Positions 1 through 9,830 of a stretch of 64,000 bases of DNA are shown piece after piece. Position 1 is the stretch's first letter. Every line of letters starts with the position of its first letter. Origin of the DNA: Leucogyrophana mollusca (Eukaryota; Basidiomycota; Agaricomycetes; Boletales); the NCBI GenBank assembly GCA_021014945.1, contig MU266345.1, positions 99,714 to 163,713 on the forward strand. Reading direction: 5' to 3'. Below the pieces are notes generated by a model, which made no database searches, was not told the origin of the DNA, and worked only from the letters and a program-made list of their open reading frames with translations. The position numbers were made by a program, and so were the translations under genes.

Positions 1-213
1 TTGCTGCTCTGGATTTGACAGAAGGTAAGTGCCTGGTGCTGACTGGAGCTAGAAGGACACTGACAATGGCCATGGCCTGTTGCTGCTCTGGATTTGACAG
101 AGGGTAAGTGCCTGGTGCTGACTGCAGCTGGAGGGACACTGACAATGGCCATGGGCCATTGCTGCTCTGGATTTGACAGAGGGTAAGTGCCTGGTGCTCA
201 CTGGCGCTGCAAG
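1..213. repeat. 79-bp tandem repeat, about 2.7 copies
   Basis: The segment beginning ttgctgctctggatttgaca recurs at positions 1, 80 and 159, a period of 79 bp. Copies differ by a few substitutions, and the third copy loses similarity after about position 213. Each unit contains agGTAAGTGCC, which looks like a splice donor, so the repeat may lie in a transcribed region. The array runs into the window edge, so its full copy number is unknown. Copies touch with no unique spacers, so it is not a CRISPR array. Confidence 0.85.
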
Positions 214-1049
214 GAATGGCGCACTAACAATGTTAACACTTATTCAATATTGTTTCAATTTTGTTGCTGTTTTTGATAGTTGGTCAGTCCTCCAGCATTT
301 CCCTCAGTGTATTGTCACTTATCCATCTACTACTGTTATTTGTCCTAGTTTGTAAGCTGTTTTTTTTTTAGTTACTTGAACCAGCAATAATTCTTCTGTC
401 ATCTTAGCCTATCCGCCAGGTATGTTTACTGATCCCCCAATCATGTACTTGTCTGGTAAATGCCTTGGCCCTGAGCACACCTACTATTGTCTTCTTCTAT
501 CTAGCCCAAGATGGAAGATGCCCTTAAAGACACAATTGAGCATGTCTTAGTACCTTTTGTGTGTTTTCCTTCCACTCTGTTCTTGTTTCAAGACTTACTG
601 CATGTACTAGATTGATGGGTTCAACAGTGCCTTGGAGAAAGTCCTCCATTTTGGCATAGGTCAGTTTTTCACACTCTAGCACCAGCATACTCAATACAGG
701 GAAATAGCCATCATCATCATTTTGGAATATTCTGCTGTCACTTTACAGCAGGATAGATCTATCAAGGACCACATTGCTTATGCAGCCAAACACTACCTGG
801 AGTCACCCACTGTGGAAGCTGTGAAGAAGGATATGGAGAAAGTTGTGGAAAAGGCTCGAAAAGGTCGAGGTGAAAGAAACAGGAAGGAGTTAGAGGATAT
901 GATCATCAAAGTCATTTTGGAGAATCGCCTGTGTAAGCCTCTATCTCTTTTTATGTTGAACTCTTCATTCAATGCTTCATATACAGCAAAGATCTGAAAA
1001 GTTTCAGCCCTCGCGGCTCTTTGATTTTGCTTCTCCTGGCTAGTACCAT
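214..1049. other. AT-rich stretch without a recognised gene; open frame 722-997
   Basis: This stretch is visibly richer in A and T than the rest of the window. Its one notable frame on the plus strand (722-997, open further upstream from about 689) encodes a charged, helix-prone peptide with a KDMEKVVEKARKGRGER segment. It has no in-frame ATG near its beginning. I do not recognise it. It could be the remnant of a mobile element or an internal exon of a low-GC gene. Confidence 0.3.
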
Positions 1050-1104
1050 CTATGCATTTCGTCTATCTGTTGTCTGTGTACCATTAGAATAGTGAGCCCT
1101 CAGG

Positions 1105-2005
1105 CTAAAGTGTTCGTGCTGGTTGTATGAATATACCTTCGTCAAGATCTTGATACTTACCTCGCCCAGATGTACTAGTGTAGTCGAATTCAGCTGCCAC
1201 TGCTGTGCTGTTCTCGTTTGCGAAGAAGTCCCCCGCCCACTTAATCCATGACCCAAAATCTTGCCACCTGACATGCACCAATCTCCGGATGGAGGAGGAC
1301 GGCGGAGAGCCAGTACTGCAGCTACCGTCTGCGTTTGTCGAGGAATGCGGGTCTGTAGCACGTGAAGGGTGATTTTGAGGGTGAGGGCAGGAATGAAGTG
1401 GTGTTGGTGGCGCTGTGCAGTCGGTGAGTGGTATGGACGCGGGTACATAGGTGGGAAGGGGTGGAGGTGGGGAGGTGGGGATGCGAGGAATGGGTGGACA
1501 TACTAGTAGAGTCCGTCGGAGGTCCTCATATAACTCGACAAATGCGCTACACCGCTTGTGCGCATGCATCGTCGTGCCCTCCTTTGTTCTTATCACACAG
1601 TCATATACTGGCGCCGGCAAGTCAACATCAAGCGAGCAAAGCAAACAACCTACGCACCAGTGTAAGTGCCCCACAAGTTTGTCCCCGATGCTTGTCCAGC
1701 TGCTTATCCTGACATCGCGCCTGAGTTGCCCCCGAGCCATATGTCGCGGGAGAATGTCGAGGGAGGGGCTTTCTGGGAGCGCGGGGCAGGGCGTTGGTGG
1801 TCCTGGTGGGGTTTAGTACTAGTGTGAGGAGATGGAGAAGTTGACGGACATCACAAAGATCGTCGTATAGGCGTGATTCCTCTTCGACGTCGATCTTGTC
1901 TGGGATAACGACGAGGAGACTGGTGGATTTCTTGAATGGGTGGGACGGCGACGGTGACGGGGAGGGTCTTGTAGTTGGCGAGGCCGGTGCTGACGTTGAT
2001 AGCAT
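1105..2005 (-). pseudogene. Broken PX-domain protein gene (YPT35-like)
   Basis: Phosphoinositide-binding PX proteins of the YPT35 type act on endosome and vacuole membranes. On the minus strand the fragments follow family order but in changing frames: FSRDIWLG, then VRISSWTSIGDKLVG, then VYDCVIRTKEGTTMHAHKR with SAFVELYEDLRRTL (PX core), then YRPAFLDKRRR, a TAG stop, LQYWLSAVLLHPEIG and the end of the domain. At least two frame changes are seen, one an apparent extra T in the segment expected to read GHYT, plus the in-frame TAG near 1340. A 50-nt intron precedes the VYDC exon. The start (ATG at 2005) is uncertain. Sequencing error is the alternative explanation, but the neighbouring genes carry lesions too. 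Confidence 0.7.
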
Positions 2006-2073
2006 CCTTGAAGCGTGGTGTGCAAGATGTCCGTTCCGTGACCCTAACCCTCGTTTGATGTCGACCCCACTTT

Positions 2074-3700
2074 CACCATCTCATCCGCCTGCACATCCTA
2101 GTCTACCCTCACATCAACAATAATGGAGACCCTTTCAACGCACGAAAACGCGGTATCCGGGAGCGCACGAAAGCCCTCGAAGATGTTTCGCACTTCTTGA
2201 TGGCCAAGATCCATGGCCAGGATCCTGCCAGACGTATAAATCGCCGCTATTCGCAGCCCAAGGTTCGAACGCAGTGCTGACGCGTTTCTTTTTGAAAGAT
2301 CTACCAGACGTATACGTGTCTGACACCGTCCGACAGAACCATGTTCCGCAGCGCTCTCACGAAGCACCTTGAAACTATGCGACACGAGGCCGTTCGTGGC
2401 TTCGTGGCGCCTCCCGGGACCCTACCCACATGTGGTGGAAAGACGTCGTTGTGCGTAAATAGTTTCTTGAGGAATGTTCTGGTGAACGGTGCGTGTCTCA
2501 TCCCCTCGGGGAGATATCGCTGACGCAGGCATATATGTATGGTGACCAGGTCTAAGCGACTTAAGCGGCTCATACTCTCGCTCTCCACACACCCTTCAGC
2601 CGCGCTCAATCCTACGCCTTTCTCCTCGCCCCCTCTCAAACCGCACAGAGGACGTGGCACCAAGCTGCATCAATTCTCCATCGAGAAGCAGACATTCAAC
2701 CTCTAAAGGTCTGTGCCTCCGTCCGTCTGTCTTTTCCATCTCCCCCGCCTTTCAATTCCTGCGCGCACCTTCGATGAGCACAACCACTAACCCCAATTAC
2801 TACAAACCAGGACCACCTCACAGGAGACCTATACGATGGCCCGACGTCCACCTACGCCCACCTTCCGACTGAAAAGCAATTCGCTCTTTCTAGGCGCAAG
2901 CTTCACGAGCTTCGCGAAGGCCCGTTGGCGGGTGACGACCGCCGTGGAGCGCTCTGATTTCCCCTCGACTTATCAGGCGTGTCTGATTCCGAGTCTTTGG
3001 CTTCGCGGGTTAGCTTCGTCTTGTCATCCAGTGAGGTAAGTTCGATCATCACATTATCATCGTGCAATTCCTGACCGAGTAACAAGGCGCCAGCAACGAC
3101 CCACGAACACGCGCCTCAGCGCCTCGCGGCAGCGGCAGCCCACCATCCTTTGACGCTACGAAGGCGTCGACGATTCTGGGGAAAAGGCCTCCTGTTTCGG
3201 TGCGCATCCCTTAAGAGCCCTTTCCAATGCCCTCAAACACGAGAAAGACGTACAAAGGGACTTGCAAGACGTTTTGTCGAAGCGGAATGCGCGCCGCATT
3301 AAGCATGCAGGCCACGAGCACGAGAGCATCGAACTTAGCTAGGGGCTTAGATCTGTGGGCGAATGCGCGACCACAGAAAGGTGTTGACTTCAATATATGT
3401 AACTCGGTTGTGGCTTGCTCGATTGGCATCTGACGCGCACTATTTTTGACGACGATCGTTCTTTGGCACCCCACGCACGGAAATAGAACACTACCACGTT
3501 CCTACCGGTCGCTCCTACGTATATTGACGCTTGAATCGAAGAGGTACGAGCGGGATTGCGGAATTGCAACGAGTACGTGTGGTTTCCTCTCTGGCTTCAT
3601 CCATGCTCATCAGACGACACCTCGTCCTACAGTCCCTTCCAGCAGACCGGGATTTACGGTTATAGTGCGATTTCTTTGGTGGGAGTAGAAAATTTTTGGA
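2074..3700 (+). pseudogene. Degenerate protein-coding remnant, family not identified
   Basis: Between the PX and CDK7 pseudogenes, plus-strand sequence keeps protein-like segments scattered over three frames and split by stops. Examples are a KALEDVSHFLMAKIHGQDPAR segment near 2160, AVLTRFFLKDLPDVYVSDTV near 2270-2330, THMWWKDVVVRK near 2425, QTAQRTWHQAASILHREADI near 2640-2690, and DHLTGDLYDGPTSTYAHLPT near 2810-2860. A charged helical segment (KHEKDVQRDLQDVLSKRNAR) lies near 3230. The pieces look like one gene that lost its frame. I do not recognise the family; a membrane-trafficking or nuclear-envelope protein is possible but unsupported. Confidence 0.45.
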
Positions 3701-3860
3701 CATTCTGAGTGTTGGCTGACGGACCGCATTTGACTCTAATAAAGCGGGTCATTATTCCCGAGGCCGATAACAAGGGGATTCTTCACGCAAAGTAAGCCGT
3801 GAGCGGCACATATATATAGCGAAGTCATTAATTGGCTGCGATAATACAGTAAATCGGTCG

Positions 3861-5288
3861 GATGCCAGCAAGTCACCGGGCCAGGGCACCGTAAACTCTT
3901 GCTTAGGAGAGGGTACCTATGCGGTCGTGTACAGATGTCTGTCGTATTGTGCCCAGGCTATCTCGCTGCCGGCCCTGGTTTCCGACTCTGAATCGACAGG
4001 ACGAGAATTCGCCACGGGACGGAAGGCGGCTGTCAAGACAATAAAAGTTGGGCAGTTCAAAGATGGTCTTCCATATGCGAGGTCAAGTACCTCTGTGAGC
4101 TGCACCACAGAATGTCATTGAGGTTCGTATGGCTCTCTCTTGCAACAAACCCTCAATTCATTTCACGCAAGCTGCTGGACGTGTTTTCGTCAAAGACAAA
4201 CCTCAACTTGGTACTTCAATTCCTCGATAGCGACCTTGAGATGATCATCAAAGACCGGACACTTGGTTTCCTCCCTGCGGATATCAAAGCGTAGATGGCA
4301 GTGACTTTTCGTGGGCTCGAGTTCTGTCGTCGGGATTTCGTCTTGCATCGAGTTCGTGCTATTCGCGGGGTTTGTTCGTTCTCGTTACTCATGCCCCACT
4401 AGGATCTCAAACCCAATAACTTACTCATTGCCTCGGACGGGCAGCTCAAGATAACAGATTTCCGGACCCAGGGTACAAGATGACATGTCAAGTGATCACT
4501 CGGTAAGCACCCACGTCGCCTTGAAAAGCTCTGACCTCGTGTTTGCGCTTTATACAGCTGGTACTGACCACCCGAGCTCCTCTTTGGCAGTCGATATTAC
4601 AGTACAGCGGTCGACACATGGTCTGTCGGATGGATATTCGCAGATTTAATGCTGCGCACACCCTACCTACCGGCGAAACTGATATGTACCAACTCAAGAC
4701 TATATTCCGGGCGCTCGGCACACCTACTGAGGATTGGCCGGCATGCTCTCCCCTCCTACGCATGTCCATCCTACTCCAGCTCCGTGTGAACAGGGACACA
4801 GAAAACTACCAGACCATGTCCCAGTTGGACAATTCCCCTAGACGCCTCCCCGTGACCTCTTCACTGCTGCTACAACTGAGACATTGAATCTCCTCAGCAA
4901 ATGCCTCATCTACGAACCTCGGAAACACATCGGCGCAAAAGAGGTGTTTCACCTACACCCTCCTTTGTACTTGTTACCACCGCAAAACAACTAATTCTTT
5001 ACCTCTCCACCATCCTTGAAGGATCTTCGCCACGCCTACGTCTTCGCTCTCCCCTACCCCTCCCACCCCTCTAAACTGCCAAAGCCAAGCAACAGCACTT
5101 CCTCACGGCCACTAGAAGAAGTCGATGGTAACGTCGACATGAACGCTTCCGGCCCAGGCGGCAAAGCCTCTGCACCGAACAGGCTAAAACGGAAGCTCTC
5201 CTCGCCAGGAGACGAACTGGGCGGAAGACTCCTCGCACGCAAAGTAGACGTCACTCAAGCGCTCATGATTTCAAGCCAGTACTTGTAA
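3861..5288 (+). pseudogene. Broken CDK7/KIN28-type cyclin-dependent kinase
   Basis: The intact family phosphorylates the RNA polymerase II CTD within TFIIH and activates other CDKs. Recognisable in order are the glycine loop LGEGTYAVVYR (about 3902), a GREFATGRKAAVKTIKVGQF segment with the VAIK-type Lys, LLDVFSSKTNLNLVLQFLDS, the catalytic-loop [40 protein letters not shown] and a C-terminal FALPYPSHPSKLPKP. Lesions: sequence lost after QFKDGL; a one-base loss in the expected RNVIE; TAG instead of Trp at about 4294; loss of most of the DFG-to-DPGY segment with a frame change near 4460; TGA instead of Arg just before PPELL; and a one-base loss in the expected LPGETD near 4672. Because CDK7 is essential in fungi, a working copy presumably lies elsewhere. 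Confidence 0.85.
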
Positions 5289-5495
5289 ACCACCGATATC
5301 CCCTCCCCTCCCTCGCTTTCATTCGTTCGGTTATGTATGTGTAGCTAATGAACTTGTATGAGAAGTGTATGTGTATTGAATAGACCTTCGGGAATGCGCG
5401 TATCCGCGATGACAATGACGATAAAAACAGAGCAGCAAAGAACACAGTGAGAACACTACACCGACAAAATAACGACAGGGATATGTGTGCATAAA

Positions 5496-8276
5496 TCACC
5501 GTGGAGTATCGCAGACGGTACACTTATCCGTCGCGCTGGCCGGGTTAGACAGCATGCACGTTGAACAAGTCCAACTCTCGCCTCCCAGCTTGGAGGGTTG
5601 CTTTATTCCTGCTGCGGACCAATTGAACGCTTGCACAGGTGCGGGAGCAGGTTTAGGCTTTTGCCCCAGCTGCTCGCCCGGGGCTGCCATCCCCGAAGGC
5701 TTGGCACTAGCGGGAGCAGCACCAGGTCGCGGAGCCTCACATACCGTACATTTCTCCTTCGCCTCATCCGAGTTCGTGAGCATACACGTGCCGCACGTCC
5801 AAGTCCCTCCACTGCTCGCTGTTGGAGCTTTCACCCCTGCAGCCGTCCAGTTGAATCCGTTTGTGGTGGACGAGGGCTTAGAGTTGGTGAAGGTGAATGT
5901 AGGCAGCGAGGAAGGAGGCATGGTCGCTGCTTGTTTGCGGGCGTACACGTGGCTGGATCCAGCGGGGTAAGAGGGTTGCTGCGGGAGAGCGAAGGTGTAT
6001 TTGGGGAGCAAGTCGACATCCATGGCGAGTGCGTCGTCTTTGGGGTTCGACACAGGCTTCTTCTGTACAAGTTGTGAGGCGGTGTTGATGGGTAATGCAG
6101 CAGGAGCAGGGCGAGGAGAGGATGGGGCAGGAGGCTCAACGGGGGGTAATTCGGCTTTGTCCAATTGCACACTATATCGAAGTTTCGAGGGCTCCCGAGG
6201 AGCGGAGCTCTTGACACCAAACGCCGGCGGCTTAGGGACTGGAGCGGGCGGCGGCGGCGTGACCGCGCTTCGCCGCGACGAAAACCGCGCCGACTCATCA
6301 CTGGGTTCGATGATTTCTGATGGACGAGTGTACCCGTTCATCGGCATGTCATCGTCGTCGATCTCTTCCACTTGCACTGGTCGAGGGGGCGAACGAGCTG
6401 ACAGGGCGTTCTGGGTCGTTTTGCGTTTTTTGGTGGGACTTTCATCCTCCTCTGCGGGTTTTTCCACCTTTGAGGGTCGATCAACTCGAGACGACTCCGT
6501 GACTCCGTTTATAGAAGGCAGATCTGCGGGTAAAGAGTTCGGGTTCTTGGGGGCGTCGAGTCCTGGGGCTGAGTGGAAGGATTTTTCCATCTCTGCAGGT
6601 GGTCTTGAGCGCTTGCTTCCCTATCATCATACAAATCAGCATCATAACAGAATACTATCAAGCCACCAGTCCAACCTTAGGTACCGTAGCCTCGATTATC
6701 GCCTGCGCTGTCATCTCAGGCTCCTTCTCTTTTTCTTTCTCCTTGTCCCGCCTTGTCGCTCGCGGCTTTTTCGCAACAGGTTTCTTCTGCGGTGGCTTAA
6801 CAGGGCTAGCAGTCTGATACGGGTTCGACACGTCCGCCCTTTTAGGCGGCGTCACCTCCTTGATGAGCTCCGTCATGAAATTTGCGGCTTTCGTGGGCCG
6901 TGGAGGAATTGTCATGGGCTGCGGAGGGGAATCGCTTTGCTTCCAGGCTTGCCTTAGAGGGGAAGGCACTGCCGGAGCTGTCGGCTTCACAGGAAGACCC
7001 GGGGTTCGGAAACGGGGAGTCGAGACGCCATTGGGTTTGGGCGTAGCTGGAGGTGGGATAGCATTCTTCCCATTGACAGCAGGTTCCGCGGCAGGTTGAG
7101 CAGGAGTTTGTGACGAGTTCGAAGCCGCGTGGGGTTTCGAGGGCGAAGAAACCGTTGCTTTCTGAGAGGTAGAACTCTCAGCTTCTTCGCCCACACGCCG
7201 TCGCTTCGTGTCCGTCTGAGGAGTTGGCGGGGGTGAGATTTTGATCCGTGAATACTGGGGACGCTGTCCAAAGCCAGGAGACTGGTAGCGGTTTCGGGGC
7301 CTCGCGCTGCCAGCCCCCTGCCACCGATAAACGCCATTCGGGTTCCTTGAAAGCGTCTTACGAGGCGTCTGAGCAGACACGCCATTTGCCTGCTGCTCTG
7401 AGCTGCCAGGGCTCCCGAAACCATAATTCGGAGAAGGATCACGAGAAGGTGTCGACGATGAGAACCGGAATGGTTCGGGTTTATCTGCACCTAGTTAGTC
7501 GAGTTCTTAGTCTAAACCTATAAAACAGTGGACTAGTCACAACGCCACGTACCATGCACGTTCTTCTGGATATAGTCGACGATGCCTGCAGCCTCGAACT
7601 CGTTCAGCGGTTGTCCGGCCTTCTCGGCAAGGAACCTCGTAACTGGTTCGAGATTTCTGGCGAGAGAGGCGCTCTGGGGTGTATGGGGTGCGGTAGCATT
7701 CTGGGGTGAGGGCGTGTTCAATGGAAATGGTAAAGACGGTCGTGCGGGGGTTCGTGGCGCATGGTTATGGGATTCGCCCTGAGGGTTAGCCGTGTTCTGC
7801 GAACCATAACCTGTCACTACTGGCCGAGAATACCACACGCACACCGCACATACCTGAAATCTCCCGACGACTAGTTCGTGATCGGGAGGTAAAGCTAGTT
7901 CAGGTTCCGTGTTTCCTTGCAGGAGGATCCTTTGAGCCTGGTAAACGGAAGGAGCAGCTGCGTCATCGCGATCCGAGTGGTCTTGCGCATCGTCGTCTGA
8001 TGAAGGGGAGTCAGAACGGTCACGGTGTTCCCGTCGATCCGAACCTCCATTGCCGCCAAAGCGCAAAGGGTTGAGGTAGTTCAGTAAGCCTGTAAAGCTC
8101 CATAACTTCCGCATGAAGGTCAGCCGGAATATCATCTTGAGGGGTTGAGAAGGCTGGCATACCGATTTTTTCTTCTGTGGGGGATTGGAAGTTGGCTTGG
8201 GTTTGGCGGGTCGAGCGTAGGGTGATGCAAGGGCACTGCGAGTCGTACGACGGTCGTTGCGCCTGACTGCGCTCAT
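5496..8276 (-). CDS. Nucleoporin with two RanBP2-type zinc fingers (Nup1/Nup153-like)
   Basis: Probably a nuclear-basket nucleoporin. Exons on the minus strand: 8276-8163, 8105-7854, 7796-7553, 7490-6685 and 6620-5496, with introns of 57, 57, 62 and 64 nt and continuous phases. The basic N-terminus is followed by LWSFTGLLNYLNPLR, a likely amphipathic membrane-binding helix of the kind found in basket nucleoporins, then an acidic Ser/Asp stretch. The middle is long, disordered and rich in Pro, Ser and Lys, with KKRK-type nuclear localisation signals. The C-terminus has two zinc fingers (WTCGTCMLTNSDEAKEKCTVC and a second with WTCSTCML), each preceded by FNW(T/S)AAG(V/I)K. The RanBP2 finger class is certain from the W-x-C-x2-C-x10-C-x2-C spacing; the exact nucleoporin name is inferred. 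It is divergent from the complex I gene. Confidence 0.8.
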
Positions 8277-8579
8277 CTTCGTGAATATTTCTTGCGAGCA
8301 CTGAGGGCGAGATGGCGCCTATGTCAATGATATGTACGATCGCAGCAGCGACCAGGGGAACCGTAGAGCCTTGGGGTTAATAATGAAGGGCAAGAATAAT
8401 GAGCGCGCTCAGCCCAAGACTCTGAAGCCACAAACATAATGCTCGCTTTAGGGCCGGCCCTCAGCAACCTCGTTACATTGTACAAGTCCTTCCACAAGTC
8501 CTTCCAGTTCCGATATTACTACTGACGGCAAAAACAAGAGCTTTCGTGTCTCAAACATAAGCTCTTGTCCGAAACAACG
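8277..8579. other. Shared intergenic promoter region
   Basis: About 300 bp between two divergent start codons (nucleoporin at 8276, complex I subunit at 8580). It must hold both promoters. No convincing TATA box or named operator was seen. Confidence 0.5.
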
Positions 8580-9312
8580 ATGCCTAACAAAGTCGTAACG
8601 ACGCCCTACCCGCTCATCGACGCTGACCCCCATTTTACCCGTGTCGTTCGTTATTTCCGACCCTCCGACTATGGAACTTGGGCTGCCGGAACAGCCGCTT
8701 TCCCCGCTGCGCTGTACTTCTGGAGTGAGAGACAATACTTTAAATCGGTGTGTTTGGTGTGCTTATGTGTCCGTCTGATAGATATGGCCGACCCGGCGAA
8801 AGTTCGCCTGCGCACCAGTCTCCGATTGGGAGGCTTCCTCGGGTTCATAGGTGGATTCCTCATGGCCTACCAGCAGTCAAGCTGTGCGTATAGCTCAGTA
8901 ATTAACCCTCTGTGGCTAACATTTCCTACCTATCAGTCCGTTTCTGGGGCTGGAGAGAAAACAAAAGAGAAGAGGACATGGATTTCGCCGAACTGAGCCA
9001 ACGTGCGCGGGAGGGAAAACCCTTGTATGGCGAGTCTACACAACCCGAGTGGGTACAAAGCGCTGCATACACGAACTCTGCGTGGTCGCAGCTCAAGTTC
9101 CGTATGTGCTGTCCCCGATTGCCACAGCTTATTGTCGCTGAAGATTTCATCCCGTTTTTGCAGACGCTTTTCCGATGTAAACTTCAACCATTACTCTGGG
9201 CGTGACTTTAACTGATGAGCTATACGTCAGGTTTAACTTTGTCAATCACCCTCACCACGGCACGGATCCCGCCAAGTATGGCGTGAAGCCGCAAGAGAAG
9301 GAGCTGGAGTAG
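8580..9312 (+). CDS. NADH-ubiquinone oxidoreductase 21-kDa subunit (complex I, NUXM type)
   Basis: An accessory subunit of mitochondrial complex I. The start ATG at 8580 opens MPNKVVTTPYPLIDADPHFT, the conserved N-terminus of this subunit, followed by RVVRYFRPSDYGTWAAGTAA. Then come a hydrophobic Gly-rich helix (LGGFLGFIGGFLMAYQ) and the C-terminal RFWGWRENKREEDMDF and VNHPHHGTDPAKYG. Exons consistent in frame: 8580-8883, 8937-9101, 9164-9176 (13 nt) and 9231-9312, giving 187 aa, the normal size for the family. The stretch 8748-8781 begins with gtgtgt and ends in ag, but at 34 nt and out of frame it is unlikely to be an intron, so I keep it as coding. Confidence 0.88.
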
Positions 9313-9830
9313 ATAGCCCTGACGTGTATCCCCCTGCCCCCGATCCAGTTACCTCACTTTCAACTTCAACTCGATTTGCCAATAGGTATTGAAATCTAAA
9401 CTCCATCGCATCGATCAACAGGGTATGACCATTATCCCAGTGGATAATTTAGCCATTTTCCCCCCACACAGCTTGTTCACAGCCAGGCGATCGGGGGCGC
9501 GTGGCCTTTGGCTGAGCGCCACCGTAAATTTCTCGAACTAAGTATGCTCTACGTACTCACCGAATCATCGATAGATACAGCATCGAAGTTGAGACTCATT
9601 CACAGTGGCGAAAATGGGCTTGACATGGGCGCCACCGCTGGGGAGATGCCGGACTCGGCAGTCATTTCGTTTCCAGCTACACCAATCATTCACAAGCCCG
9701 GGCGTTACTTGGAAGACGGGCTCGCTGCTAGGGGCACGCTGCTGCCTCCAGGCATCAACTCATGCTGTAGTGCATGAAACTGGGTGGGCCTCATCGATAG
9801 TCCTACGCTCCTTCCTCCAGAACATCGATC
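9313..9830. other. Intergenic, no gene supported
   Basis: About 520 bp between the complex I gene and the G-domain gene, both on the plus strand. Open frames here are short and unlike known proteins. It should contain the 3' UTR of the upstream gene and the promoter of the next. Confidence 0.4.

Noticed and set aside
1..213. CRISPR array
   Set aside because: Units of 79 bp are directly adjacent with no unique spacers, and the host is a eukaryote.
5485..6957. Long plus-strand open frames opposite the nucleoporin exons
   Set aside because: Low-complexity antisense of a Pro/Ser-rich coding exon; no domain, and the minus-strand exons join in phase.
8748..8781. Possible 34-nt intron (gtgtgt...gatag) in the complex I subunit gene
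   Set aside because: It is shorter than the other introns here and its removal breaks the frame; reading through keeps the protein open and of normal length.
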